Notes: a model not told the origin generated them from the sequence alone. 60,051 bases of DNA from Candidatus Eisenbacteria bacterium (GCA_030017955.1 JASEGR010000007.1:1-60051); one strand, 5' to 3'. Positions 43,688-52,851 are shown, counted from the stretch's first letter. Made by a program: numbers and translations.

Positions 43688-43722
43688 CCCTCTCCCCTTG
43701 GGGGAGAGGGTAGGGTGAGGGG
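43688..43722. repeat. Palindromic intergenic repeat, copy F
   Basis: CCCTCTCCCCTTGGGGGAGAGGG followed by TAGGGTGAGGGG. It lies just downstream of the methyltransferase gene. Confidence 0.8.
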
Positions 43723-43723
43723 A

Positions 43724-44446
43724 TCAGACACCGCGCGCTCTGCGCCCGATAATCAGAAAGTCATCTGCTGTAAGCGGATGTTCGAATCTCTTCCGGCCCA
43801 GAGCATCTGGCGGTGCCTTCGGAAACCACGGGGCAAGCTTTGAGACCTTGCCGCTTAATATCCTGAGAAGCGTAGGCGGAGACCAGCCAATGAAGTGCGC
43901 GTCGAGTATCTCCACCCCGAGATTCCGGAAGTGCCTTTTCATCTCGCGGTCGGTGATGCGGTAGTGGTGATAACTGAGGCCACGCCCAAAGTAATACTTG
44001 ATCAAGAGCCAACGGAGCGAAAAGTTCATGTTCGGATGCTCCACCCAGACGAGACCTGTTCCGGGTTTTGCCAGCCGGACGTGCTCGGAGATTAACTTCT
44101 GTCTTGTCACGGGATCAGGAAAATGTTCGACAAGTCCCATGGAGAAGACAACGTCGAAGGTCCCGTCGCTTATCGGCATGCTGAGTCCATCAGCCAAAAC
44201 AAAGTTCTCAACTACGCCGGCAGCAGCAGGGTTCAGGTCCGCGCCGAAAGTCACTGCTCCATACTCCTGTTTGAACCACCTGAGCCAGCGGCCGTTGGAG
44301 CACCCGATCTCAAGGACCTTGAGTCCGTCCCGCTTGGGAATCCATCGCTTGATGATGGAGACCAACTCCTGCTCCCACAATTCCGTCAACGCGGGCAGCT
44401 CGCCGAGTCCGAGTATGTAGTCAGTCCAACCAGTATCGCGCTTCAT
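43724..44446 (-). CDS. Class I SAM-dependent methyltransferase
   Basis: 240 aa with a methyltransferase fold: motif I VLEIGCSNGRWLRWF, acidic motif II FGADLNPAAAG, and FDVVFSMGLVEHFPDP (motif IV region), as in the methyltransferase-11/23 group that acts on small molecules or lipids and sugars. The C-terminal 60 residues may bind the substrate. Monocistronic; the neighbours give no clue to the acceptor. Confidence 0.85.
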   Translation of the reverse strand: MKRDTGWTDYILGLGELPALTELWEQELVSIIKRWIPKRDGLKVLEIGCSNGRWLRWFKQEYGAVTFGADLNPAAAGVVENFVLADGLSMPISDGTFDVVFSMGLVEHFPDPVTRQKLISEHVRLAKPGTGLVWVEHPNMNFSLRWLLIKYYFGRGLSYHHYRITDREMKRHFRNLGVEILDAHFIGWSPPTLLRILSGKVSKLAPWFPKAPPDALGRKRFEHPLTADDFLIIGRRARGV

Positions 44447-44562
44447 CTTCGCTCCATGTGATCTGAGTCATCTTGCCCTGCCGGAATTTACATCCTGGGA
44501 GGTCTTACATCAAGGATGAAGCTGGCACAGATTCGCCCTCCAGAAAGGCACGCTCTAAATAT

Positions 44563-44610
44563 GCCCCCTCACCAACCTCTCCCCCTTGGGGAAAGGATCA
44601 AGGTGAGGGG
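44563..44610. repeat. Palindromic intergenic repeat, copy G
   Basis: CCCCCTCACC…CCTCTCCCCCTTGGGGAAAGG…AAGGTGAGGGG, in the 324-bp gap between the methyltransferase and menA genes, which otherwise contains only the menA promoter. Confidence 0.8.
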
Positions 44611-44695
44611 AACCTCCTCCGGGACGTTCTCTATCCGGGAGACAGAACCCACAAGAATCTTAGTGTATTCGCCCCAACGGCGTCTCTTGGTCAGC

Positions 44696-44725
44696 TTGAC
44701 AGAGGCTCGTCTGTCTTGCTATTCT
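44696..44725 (+). promoter_or_regulatory. Probable menA promoter
   Basis: TTGACA, 18 nt, TATTCT, about 45 nt before the menA start. The -35 is perfect, the -10 fair. Confidence 0.5.
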
Positions 44726-44770
44726 TGGGCTCTGAGTTTTCTATGCTTTCGGTCTGGCAGAGGAGGTAAC

Positions 44771-45706
44771 ATGCCGTCTCATATCAAGATCGTTCAAGGT
44801 GTGAAGCTCTGGATTGCTGAAGCAAGAGTCCCATTTCTGACTGCTTCGATTGTCCCGGTTATCCTTGGCTCGGCCATTGCGTGGACCACTGCGGCCAGCT
44901 TCAATTGGGGAGTCTTCTGGCTCACGATGCTTGGCGGAGTGCTTCTTCACGCCGGGACAAACATTGCAAATGATTACTTTGACCACAAGAGTGGGAACGA
45001 TGAGATAAACACCGAATATGTGAGGCCATTCACCGGCGGTTCAAGGATGATTCAACAGAACCTTCTTACTCCGAGACAGGTCATCACCGGCGCGTTTGTC
45101 TGTTTCATCGTCGGCTCGATCATCGGCCTCTATCTTGCGTGGCTCAGAGGGTGGCCGGTTCTCCTTCTCGGCGCAATCGGGGTCTTTTCCGGGTATTTCT
45201 ACACTGCTCCTCCATTCAAGCTCGCTCACAGGGGAGTGGGTGAGATATTCGTTGGGATGAATTTTGGCATCCTTATGACTCTCGGCGCTTACTTCGTCCA
45301 GACCGGGAGTTTCTCGCTCTCTGTTGCGTTTGCCGGAATCCCGGTAAGTCTTCTTATTGCAGCAGTCCTCTACATAAACCAGTTCCCTGATTACAATGCG
45401 GACAAGGCTGTCGGAAAGAACCATCTGGTCGTGAGGCTCGGAAGAGAAAGGGCCGTCAAGGGATATGAAATCCTCATGATGGCAGTCTATGCTTCAATCG
45501 TGATAGGCGTTGTTGGAAGAATTCTTCCGGTGCTCACAGTTCTTGCACTTCTCACGTTCCCGATGGCGATGAAAGCTGTGGGGACTGCGAGGAAGCACTA
45601 CGCGGATTCAGCTCACCTGGCTCCTGCAAATGCGGCGACCGTCCTTGTCCATCTTCTCACGGGTCTCTTGCTTTCGCTGGGATACTTGGTGAAAGGTTTG
45701 CTCTGA
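44771..45706 (+). CDS. menA: 1,4-dihydroxy-2-naphthoate polyprenyltransferase (UbiA family)
   Basis: 311 aa, about nine membrane helices. The two Asp-rich motifs of UbiA enzymes are NIANDYFDHKSGND and NQFPDYNADKAVGK; the ARVPFLTASIVPVILGSA start is typical of MenA. It attaches the isoprenoid chain in menaquinone synthesis, fitting the quinone-linked complex I and FixCX here. AGGAGG stands 4 nt before the ATG; the longer open frame upstream runs through repeat G and the promoter. No other men genes are nearby. Confidence 0.9.
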   Translation: MPSHIKIVQGVKLWIAEARVPFLTASIVPVILGSAIAWTTAASFNWGVFWLTMLGGVLLHAGTNIANDYFDHKSGNDEINTEYVRPFTGGSRMIQQNLLTPRQVITGAFVCFIVGSIIGLYLAWLRGWPVLLLGAIGVFSGYFYTAPPFKLAHRGVGEIFVGMNFGILMTLGAYFVQTGSFSLSVAFAGIPVSLLIAAVLYINQFPDYNADKAVGKNHLVVRLGRERAVKGYEILMMAVYASIVIGVVGRILPVLTVLALLTFPMAMKAVGTARKHYADSAHLAPANAATVLVHLLTGLLLSLGYLVKGLL

Positions 45707-45718
45707 CCGGCGCGGGCG

Positions 45719-47491
45719 CTACGGTCTGGATTTCACTTCCGCTATCCAATCGTTGATGCGTTTTTCCAGAATGTCCAGAGGCAGGCATCCTTCTTCCAGG
45801 AGTTCATCGTGAAAAGCTCTTATGTCAAACTTGTTTCCCAGCTCCTTCTGAGCTTTTTCCCTCAACTCCTTTATCTTGAGCTGGCCGATCTTGTATGAGA
45901 TTGCCTGCCCCGGCCACGCAATGTATCTATCCACTTCCGCGATGATGTTGTGTTCCGACAGGCCGGTGTTCGCCTTGAAGAAATCAATAGCTTGCTCCCT
46001 CGTCCACTTGAAATGATGAATTCCAGGATCCACGACCAGCCGGGTCGCCCTCCAGGCCTGAAGAGTCAGTCTTCCGAAATCAGAGTAAGGATCTGAATAG
46101 AACCCGAGCTCTTTGGGAAGAAACTCGGAATACAGCGCCCATCCTTCACCGAAAACAGTGAACCATTCGAACCTCCTGAACTTCGGCAGATTCTCCATCT
46201 CCTGCTGAATGCATCCCTGGAGATGGTGGCCGGGAATTCCCTCGTGATACGCCAACGCTTCGACAGTGTACTTTGGCCGCATGTTCAAATTCGATGGATT
46301 CACATAGACGTATGCGGGGCGGGAGAAATCTACCGGAGCTGCATAGTAGTAAGCGTCGGGAGCAGCATCGGCCCGGTAGTCCTCAATCTCTTTTACATCC
46401 AATTTTGACTTGGGGAGCCTTCCAAAAAGCTCGGGCATACGCGCGTCCATCTTTCTAAGAATCTGCCTGAATCCGTCAAGGAGAGAATCCTTCGTGCTGT
46501 AGTAGAACTTCGGGCTTGTGCGCAGGTACTGGATGAATTCCGGCAGAGTTCCCTGGAAGCCGACCCGGCTCTTGATTTCATTCATGTCTCTGTGTATCCA
46601 TTCCAGTTCCTTCTTCCCGATGTCGAAGATTTGCTGGGGAGTCAGATCAGTTGTCGTGTTTGCACGCAGCAAGAACTTGTACCATTCGTCTCCACGCGGC
46701 AAGGACCAGATCCCTGCTTCCTTTCTACCTTCGGGAAGATATTCCTTCTCTACGAAGTCGAGAAGTTTCTGATAGGCCGGAACAATGGAATTCCGAATTG
46801 CATCAGAAGTCCGTTTCGTCGTCTCGTCCCTGGCATTCTGCGGGAAATCAGCCGGTATGCGTGCCGCCGGCTTGTAGAATTCGGACTTTGTTGGGTCAGT
46901 GACTATGTGAATTTTAATTTGAGGTATCGTCTCTTCGATATTGATTCTGGCAGGAACCAGTCCTTCGGAAACCCCCTTCTTCATGCCGGCAATGACGTCG
47001 TCTATCTGTTTGGGAAAAGAGTTGAGGCGGGCGATGTAATTCTCGTAGTCCTTTGGCGTATTGAATGGGTGATAGCTGACTATTTCCGGGAACGTTATGT
47101 GAGGTCCTTCCTGCTGCGAAATCGGGAACAAATAGGGTTTGAAGCTTGCTCCTTCAATCCGGTCGCGTAGCACTCTTTGAAAAACCAGGAGACTTGTCCG
47201 GTCACTCTCGGAGAGGGTTTTCGCGTCGATCTTCTCCGATTGGGCAAGATAGTCTTTTACCTTCTCGATGTCCTCGTTAAACGCCCGCTCGGAGGAATCT
47301 TTCAGCTTATCATCATATCTGTGATCTCCGATGTAGGTCGCAAACGTCGGGTCGGATTTCAGTTTGAACTCTGCATATGATTCCATGATTTGATGGAGTT
47401 CCATGGTCTGGTCCTTTTCTTGAGAAATGGGTGCAGCGAGGAGACAGATTCCAAGCAACGCACTCAAGTTTCTTGGATTCATCTGCCGCAT
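45719..47491 (-). CDS. DUF885 family metallopeptidase-like lipoprotein or exported protein
   Basis: 590 aa. A short N-terminal hydrophobic segment (NLSALLGICLLAAPIS) suggests export. The body matches DUF885 proteins: metal-binding ALAYHEGIPGHHLQG, EGWALYSEFLPKELGFY, and the C-terminal WPGQAISYKIGQLKIKELR. The family is related to M32/M3-like peptidases but few members have known substrates. Start: ATG at 47491 or at 47482 (three codons in). Convergent with menA, 12 bp apart. Confidence 0.88.
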   Translation of the reverse strand: MRQMNPRNLSALLGICLLAAPISQEKDQTMELHQIMESYAEFKLKSDPTFATYIGDHRYDDKLKDSSERAFNEDIEKVKDYLAQSEKIDAKTLSESDRTSLLVFQRVLRDRIEGASFKPYLFPISQQEGPHITFPEIVSYHPFNTPKDYENYIARLNSFPKQIDDVIAGMKKGVSEGLVPARINIEETIPQIKIHIVTDPTKSEFYKPAARIPADFPQNARDETTKRTSDAIRNSIVPAYQKLLDFVEKEYLPEGRKEAGIWSLPRGDEWYKFLLRANTTTDLTPQQIFDIGKKELEWIHRDMNEIKSRVGFQGTLPEFIQYLRTSPKFYYSTKDSLLDGFRQILRKMDARMPELFGRLPKSKLDVKEIEDYRADAAPDAYYYAAPVDFSRPAYVYVNPSNLNMRPKYTVEALAYHEGIPGHHLQGCIQQEMENLPKFRRFEWFTVFGEGWALYSEFLPKELGFYSDPYSDFGRLTLQAWRATRLVVDPGIHHFKWTREQAIDFFKANTGLSEHNIIAEVDRYIAWPGQAISYKIGQLKIKELREKAQKELGNKFDIRAFHDELLEEGCLPLDILEKRINDWIAEVKSRP

Positions 47492-47658
47492 GTCCCGGTC
47501 ACTCCTGTGGCACCGGTCTCAGACAATCCACCTTCGTCCCCGCCTGTTTTCCACGAACCGCACGGCCTTCTGCTTCACCGCTGTCTGAGCTTCAACGAAT
47601 CCGCTCTCTCTGTCAACCGTGCACCTGAGTACGAATTCTGGGACATAACGCTTATTTC

Positions 47659-47682
47659 AATTGGGTGATGTGTCCCCGAGTT
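47659..47682. repeat. Left arm of inverted repeat flanking the subtilase gene
   Basis: A 24-bp sequence with core GGTGATGTGTCCCC whose reverse complement recurs at 50765-50788 with 22 of 24 matches. The subtilase gene and its promoter lie between. Confidence 0.7.
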
Positions 47683-47751
47683 GGAAATGTCAGCCTCTCC
47701 AAGATCGTGGGGGGTAAGAGCGGCGAGTGATTTCGGCCCGGTATGGAAAAT

Positions 47752-47780
47752 TTGACAGATGGATCGCTGTGTCGTATAAT
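47752..47780 (+). promoter_or_regulatory. Consensus sigma-70 promoter of the subtilase gene
   Basis: TTGACA, exactly 17 nt, TATAAT. It is the only perfect two-hexamer match I found in the window. Confidence 0.85.
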
Positions 47781-47843
47781 TATTGAGTTGTTAGCTGTGG
47801 AATAGATGCACTAGATCTGTTACAGCTTCTAGTCCATCCGGAA

Positions 47844-47878
47844 GCCCGTCCCCCTTTCGGGGCGGGTTATTGTTTTTT
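47844..47878 (+). terminator. Terminator in the subtilase leader
   Basis: Stem CCCGTCCC/GGGGCGGG with a C-rich loop, followed by TTATTGTTTTTT. It lies between the promoter at 47752 and the subtilase start, so it acts as an attenuator or ends a roughly 90-nt RNA. Confidence 0.75.
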
Positions 47879-47964
47879 CGTAACTCCTGAAAGATTTTCA
47901 TGTTAGGGGCTTCTCTGTATTTAGACAGTCATCTGGCTGCCATTTGGCGCAAAAGGAGGGCATT

Positions 47965-50754
47965 GTGAAAAGATTCTACTGGCTCATGGTGTTAGTCATC
48001 GCTCCGACCCTTGTTTTCGCCCAGGGAGAAATGCATAAGCTTGACGTGGTAGCCAGGAATGTCGCCAGTGATATGCCGATCTCTAAGAGGGTGCTTGTTG
48101 AGAGACCCGGTGTTGGCACGGTCTTGACCTCGTACGTGACGACCACTCTCTCGAGGAGCGAGCTCGAATCGATGGGGATAATTGTTCACTCGCAGTTTGG
48201 CGGCTTGTTTACAGCCGAGATACCTATTGGCCTTCTTCCAAGACTGGCTTCCACTCCAGGAGTGCAGTACATACGTGGAGCAAGACCCGTGAAGAGGTGC
48301 CTTGATGTAAGCCTTCCTGAAACGGGAGGCGATGACGTCCACTACGGGACTCCCCCGAATTATGCGGGTTTTACCGGAAGAGGAGTTGTTGTAGGCAGTG
48401 TTGATACTGGAATCGACAGACTTCACCAGGACTTCAAGAAGGCCGATGGAACTACACGGATCAGATACATCTGGGATCAGAATGTCAGTGGAACCCCGCC
48501 TGCGGGATATGACTACGGAACTGAGTGGGATTCAGCCCAGATAAACGCGGGGGCTTGCACTCAGACTGATGTTATTGGCCACGGGAGTCACACGATTGGA
48601 ATAGCCGCAGGAAACGGGCGTGCGACAGGAAATGGCCAACCTCAATATACGTATGTCGGAGAGGCGCCCGAAGCGAACATTATTTCTGTTAAAACTACAT
48701 TCTACGATACAGCAATTACAGATGGAGTGGCTTATATCTTTGAGAAAGCGCAGGCACTCGGGATGCCCGCAGTTGTCAACCTGAGTCTTGGAAGTCAGTA
48801 TGGGCCTCACGACGGGACCGATCCATTTGATGTTTCAATGAATGCTCTGACCGGCCCCGGTAGAATCATTTGTGCATCTGCGGGAAACGAAGGAACCGAG
48901 AAGAGTCATGCCGAAGTCACTATCGCCGCCAGTTCGAGGGACAGCATGACAATAATCATACCTAGCTACAGCCCGTACGCGGGCAACAACAACGACTGGT
49001 TTGATATTGATGGATGGTATGGCGGGAACGACGGCTTCAGTGTTCTCGTCAGGACTCCACGCGGATATACGGCGGGTCCTTTTGCGGTTGGGACTTCCGG
49101 AGAAGTGGCTACGAACGACGGAAGAATCTATGTTGAGAATGCCATCTCAACACCGACGAACGGCGACAGGGAGTTTTTCATCGAAGTATGGGACGCGAGC
49201 GCCTCGTTCTACCCCAGGGCGGGAACCTGGACGGTCAGGTTCATAAGGACTCAGAATGGCGAAACCGGGGAAATAGATGCGTGGATTGCCTACTATCAGC
49301 TTGGAGCATCGGGTTATGCATATTGGTCCAGAGGTTATGAGGCGGCAGAAGAAATCGGAAGCCCGGCAACCGCTGATTCCCTGATAGCAGTGGGCGCCTA
49401 TACAACAAAGAAATGCTGGACTTCAGTGAATGGCTCGACCTATTGCTACACCGAAAATCCAACTCTCGGAGCCATCGCATCCTTCTCAAGCCGAGGCCCA
49501 AGAAGAGATGGCGTCTTGAAACCCAACATTACGGCTCCAGGCTTTGGAGTTGCATCGGCTCGTTCTGCCCAGAGCACCGTTTCTGACCCTTACGTGGTCC
49601 AGGACGGCGTGCACAGAATCTGGGAGGGAACGAGCATGTCCGCTCCCCATGTTGCAGGAATGTGCGCCGCGGTTCTTCAGAAATTCCCGACATTCACGCC
49701 GTCCCAGATGAAAAGCTGGCTCTACGCAAGGGCAAGAAGCGACGGCTACACGGGTACGGTGCCGAACAATACGTGGGGATACGGGAAGCTGGATGGAAGC
49801 GATAGAATCGCGCCCCAGGTCACAGTCTTGAGACCGAACGTTCATGAGTTTTTCACACCCGGTACAACCGAAACAATAAAATGGGTTGCCTCCGATGATT
49901 TCTTTGGAATTGGCTCGGTGGATATTTACTATTCGACAAATGGCGGGGCAACATATCCGAATGTCATAGCTACCGGGCTGCCGAATAATTCGAAGTATCC
50001 CTGGGTTGTTCCTGCAACTTATTCAGAAACCTGCAGAGTGAAGATTGTTGCGACTGATTCATCTCCTGCAGGAAACCAGGGTTTCGATATGAGTGATAGT
50101 CTCTTCACGATAGTTGCACCGGATACGATATCGCCGAGTGTCGTGGTCATTTCTCCAAACGGCGGTGAAGAGTGGACTGTCGGGGACCAGGATACAATCA
50201 AATGGACTGCCACGGATGCATCGGGAGTGGATTCGGTATCGATATACTACTCGATCGATAACGGCACTTCTTATCCGTCCCTGATCGCTCATGGACTTCC
50301 GAATTTCTCGTTCTATGTATGGACAGTTCCTAACACTCCTTCGGACAGCTGCAAGGTCAAGGTTGTCGCGTATGATGGTTCGACTGGTGCAAACTCCGGG
50401 TTCGATGTGAGTGACAGCATATTCAAGATAAAGTCTCTTGTTGCCGTCCTTGGAAATCCGCGCAACGTGATTCCGGCCAGGTTCTACCTTGCACAGAACC
50501 ATCCGAATCCTTTCAATCCGGTGACCGGAATCTCCTTTGGCCTTCCCGCTCCGGCACGCGTTTCTCTGAAGATCTACTCGGTCACTGGGAAACTCGTCTC
50601 ATCGCTGGTCGAGGCGAACCTGGGAGCAGGCGTGCATGATCTGACGTGGGATGGCAGGGATGATGCGGGGCGCGTTCTTGCCTCCGGAATCTATTTCTTG
50701 AGGCTCGAGGCCGGGAGTTTTGTCCAGACAAGAAAGATGGTAATGTTGAGATAG
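47965..50754 (+). CDS. Subtilisin-like serine protease with C-terminal sorting domain
   Basis: 929 aa. Signal peptide KRFYWLMVLVIAPTLVFA; an S8 domain with catalytic Asp (VVVGSVDTGIDRLHQDF), His (DVIGHGSHTIGIAAG) and Ser (EGTSMSAPHVAGMCAAVLQ), with a large insertion between His and Ser. Two tandem Ig-like modules follow (ETIKWVASDD…YYSTNGGATYP and DTIKWTATDA…YYSIDNGTSYP), then a type IX sorting domain (NHPNPFNPVTGISF, IYSVTGKLVSSL, SGIYFLRLEAG, KMVMLR). The start is GTG with AGGAGG 5 nt upstream, not the earlier TTG. The cassette is flanked by inverted repeats. Confidence 0.94.
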   Translation: MKRFYWLMVLVIAPTLVFAQGEMHKLDVVARNVASDMPISKRVLVERPGVGTVLTSYVTTTLSRSELESMGIIVHSQFGGLFTAEIPIGLLPRLASTPGVQYIRGARPVKRCLDVSLPETGGDDVHYGTPPNYAGFTGRGVVVGSVDTGIDRLHQDFKKADGTTRIRYIWDQNVSGTPPAGYDYGTEWDSAQINAGACTQTDVIGHGSHTIGIAAGNGRATGNGQPQYTYVGEAPEANIISVKTTFYDTAITDGVAYIFEKAQALGMPAVVNLSLGSQYGPHDGTDPFDVSMNALTGPGRIICASAGNEGTEKSHAEVTIAASSRDSMTIIIPSYSPYAGNNNDWFDIDGWYGGNDGFSVLVRTPRGYTAGPFAVGTSGEVATNDGRIYVENAISTPTNGDREFFIEVWDASASFYPRAGTWTVRFIRTQNGETGEIDAWIAYYQLGASGYAYWSRGYEAAEEIGSPATADSLIAVGAYTTKKCWTSVNGSTYCYTENPTLGAIASFSSRGPRRDGVLKPNITAPGFGVASARSAQSTVSDPYVVQDGVHRIWEGTSMSAPHVAGMCAAVLQKFPTFTPSQMKSWLYARARSDGYTGTVPNNTWGYGKLDGSDRIAPQVTVLRPNVHEFFTPGTTETIKWVASDDFFGIGSVDIYYSTNGGATYPNVIATGLPNNSKYPWVVPATYSETCRVKIVATDSSPAGNQGFDMSDSLFTIVAPDTISPSVVVISPNGGEEWTVGDQDTIKWTATDASGVDSVSIYYSIDNGTSYPSLIAHGLPNFSFYVWTVPNTPSDSCKVKVVAYDGSTGANSGFDVSDSIFKIKSLVAVLGNPRNVIPARFYLAQNHPNPFNPVTGISFGLPAPARVSLKIYSVTGKLVSSLVEANLGAGVHDLTWDGRDDAGRVLASGIYFLRLEAGSFVQTRKMVMLR

Positions 50755-50764
50755 CATCACATCA

Positions 50765-50788
50765 AACTGGGGGACACATCACCTAATT
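50765..50788. repeat. Right arm of inverted repeat flanking the subtilase gene
   Basis: Reverse complement of the sequence at 47659-47682 (22 of 24), 10 bp after the subtilase stop codon. Confidence 0.7.
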
Positions 50789-50907
50789 CGGAAGTCGAGA
50801 AGACATATTTCTTGCTCTATAGACGATTAGTCTTGCGGGTCCCCCGCTCTCCTGCCACGGCAGAAGGCGAGTGAGAGTAAAAGTCTCAGGCCTGTGGGGT
50901 GGCACAA

Positions 50908-51123
50908 GTGTCGTGTCCCGGAAATTCCTTGTCTATGTCTTTGCCCCGGGACACGACACTTTCATAAGGGCTTGTCGCCCCTCTGACGCTTCAGGATGCT
51001 CCTACTCGTCGCATTCCTACGCTGTCACCCCTGAGGGGGTCGGCCGCGACCCCCTCATACCCCCCGGCAGTGTGCCTGATGAAACGCGCTACATTTCGTA
51101 AAGTTATTTCTGGGACGGCACAC
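50908..51123. mobile_element. 216-bp MITE-like element, copy 3
   Basis: Same length and hairpins as copies 1 and 2. The flanks are AA and TG instead of TA/TA, so the target duplication has mutated or the right neighbour was rearranged. A truncated peroxiredoxin gene follows 65 bp later. Confidence 0.85.
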
Positions 51124-51188
51124 TGCAATCAGGCAGATTGCCCGGTGGTTTTTCGAAGTAACGAAAAACTTGTCCGGGCTTCTGTCTT

Positions 51189-51416
51189 TTGTTCGGGAAG
51201 AGTCTTGGCGGCCTCTCTTATCCGCTCCTTTCCGATTTCTGGCCGCACGGAGAGGTTGCGCAGAAATACGGTGTGTTTGACAAGAAAGGTTTTTCTGAGA
51301 GAGCCACCTTCATTATCGATGAGAAGGGAATTGTCAGATACAAGAAAGTGAATCCGCTCGATGTTCAGCGAAACAACTTCGACCTTATGAAAGCGCTGGA
51401 CAAGCTCGACTGAATT
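51189..51416 (+). pseudogene. Truncated peroxiredoxin (AhpC/TSA family), C-terminal half
   Basis: The frame reads FGKSLGGLSYPLLSDFWPHGEVAQKYGVF…ERATFIIDEKGIVRYKKV, which is the C-terminal half of an alkyl hydroperoxide reductase/thiol peroxidase-type protein. The N-terminal half with the peroxidatic Cys is missing; only about 65 bp separate it from MITE copy 3. The intervening stretch holds a perfect hairpin GTTTTTCG-AAGTAA-CGAAAAAC. Confidence 0.8.
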
Positions 51417-51519
51417 CATCGGCCTCGGTCGGCGTAAAACTCATTCGCACTGGTCACGGTCCGACGCCAACCTGGTAGAGACTTGCGGCACCAGCGCCCG
51501 TTGAGCAATCTTGATTGGT

Positions 51520-52827
51520 CTAGGTCGAATCTTTTGGACTGTGGTCCGTCCTTGTCACTCTGAAAACGACGTGGGTGCGAGGGGCAGGAAATCCCCCCTG
51601 GCTTGTGATCCAATTGACCGGGACCAGTCTTTCTCTATCTATTCCACGAAAGACAGGGGCCGAAGACAGCTCTTTCTGCCAATCAAGGCTCGTGATGTAG
51701 TCCGCGACATAATCCGGGCGAATTGTATCGATGTATTCAGTCATGCTTCTGGGACCAAAGAGATAAGGCATCAAGTCCTTGCTGTTGGTCATACCATCAA
51801 GATTTATAGTCCGCCGATTTGAGAAGTAGCCAATCACACCTGCGTTGTAGGATGCAATCACTGCCGTCGAGGGAGTATTCTGCTCTAACCATTTTGCCTG
51901 GGCATACATTCCGTCGAGCCCGTACATCGGTGGCAACGGTTCTCTCGTAACAAAATCAACCGACCGATAGCCACGAGCCAAAAATCCTATTGAGAACCAT
52001 ATGGCCAGCGAATAACGGAAAGCTTTGCGAACCATGGACCGTGACAGGATTGTGTCAATATGCCTGATCGCCGCTCCGATGGATAACGAGATGACCACAA
52101 ACCAGTTGGCAAAGTACCAAGTTGTGTAATCCAGGACATAGTCCAGTGCGTAAACAACCGACATCGCGTGAAGAAAGATGGCTACCCAGAAGAAAGCCAA
52201 TATCTTTACTGCTGGCTTGTCATCTGCATCATGTGACTTTCGACTTGAACACATCCAGGCCACTGCCGCAGTCAGCAAAGCACCCATCGTCAGCAGCACC
52301 CTTGCCGCCAATTTGGAAGATCCCGCTTCACTGGACAGGTCAATTGCACCCCATATTGCCCAGAATGGCAGCAAGACCAAAAAGGATCTCTTTAGAAAGA
52401 TGACCGCTGGTTCTCCGCCAGACATTACGGAAGCAGTAGATATCCGGCGCTTGGCGAAACATACAGCCGTGAGCACGGTCAGGATGCCGGCCAAGACTGT
52501 TGCCACAAGAGCCGGACTCACGAGCCAGGACCCTCTACCCAATCCCAGAACGCTGTCCAATGTGCCCAGGCTGTTCGAGGTTACCCACAGGAGTTTCTCA
52601 AATGCTCGCCCCAATGAATGAAGGAGCGCATGGATGCTCAAATACCCTCCCATCTGAGAAGTCACGATATTGAAATTATGTCTCTCCTTCACCAGACCGC
52701 TGACCGGCAGGACTGTGCCGAACTCGATCACGTTCCACAGAACGTAAGGCAAAACCAGCAATCCAGCACCAAAAGCCATGCCAATGCCTGGTCTTATCAT
52801 CGCCCGAAGTCTCTGGGTCCGACTCAT
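51520..52827 (-). CDS. C-terminal part of a split GT-C type membrane protein
   Basis: 435 aa with about eight membrane helices and a C-terminal soluble part (AKWLEQNTPSTAVIASYNAGVIGYFSNRRTINLDG) usual in polyprenyl-sugar dependent glycosyltransferase-like proteins. It is in the same frame as the ORF at 52852-53523; only one TAG codon (52852-52854) and eight sense codons (FLTPHNQK) separate that ORF's end from this Met. Together they would make one protein of about 667 aa. The gene is therefore probably a recent nonsense pseudogene, unless the TAG is read through. Confidence 0.65.
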   Translation of the reverse strand: MSRTQRLRAMIRPGIGMAFGAGLLVLPYVLWNVIEFGTVLPVSGLVKERHNFNIVTSQMGGYLSIHALLHSLGRAFEKLLWVTSNSLGTLDSVLGLGRGSWLVSPALVATVLAGILTVLTAVCFAKRRISTASVMSGGEPAVIFLKRSFLVLLPFWAIWGAIDLSSEAGSSKLAARVLLTMGALLTAAVAWMCSSRKSHDADDKPAVKILAFFWVAIFLHAMSVVYALDYVLDYTTWYFANWFVVISLSIGAAIRHIDTILSRSMVRKAFRYSLAIWFSIGFLARGYRSVDFVTREPLPPMYGLDGMYAQAKWLEQNTPSTAVIASYNAGVIGYFSNRRTINLDGMTNSKDLMPYLFGPRSMTEYIDTIRPDYVADYITSLDWQKELSSAPVFRGIDRERLVPVNWITSQGGFPAPRTHVVFRVTRTDHSPKDST

Positions 52828-52851
52828 TTTTTGGTTGTGCGGTGTGAGAAA

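Noticed and set aside
42748-43713. A 321-codon plus-strand open frame across the ABC ATPase gene
   Set aside because: It is an antisense shadow of a gene with complete Walker and signature motifs; its own translation has no domain or low-complexity logic.
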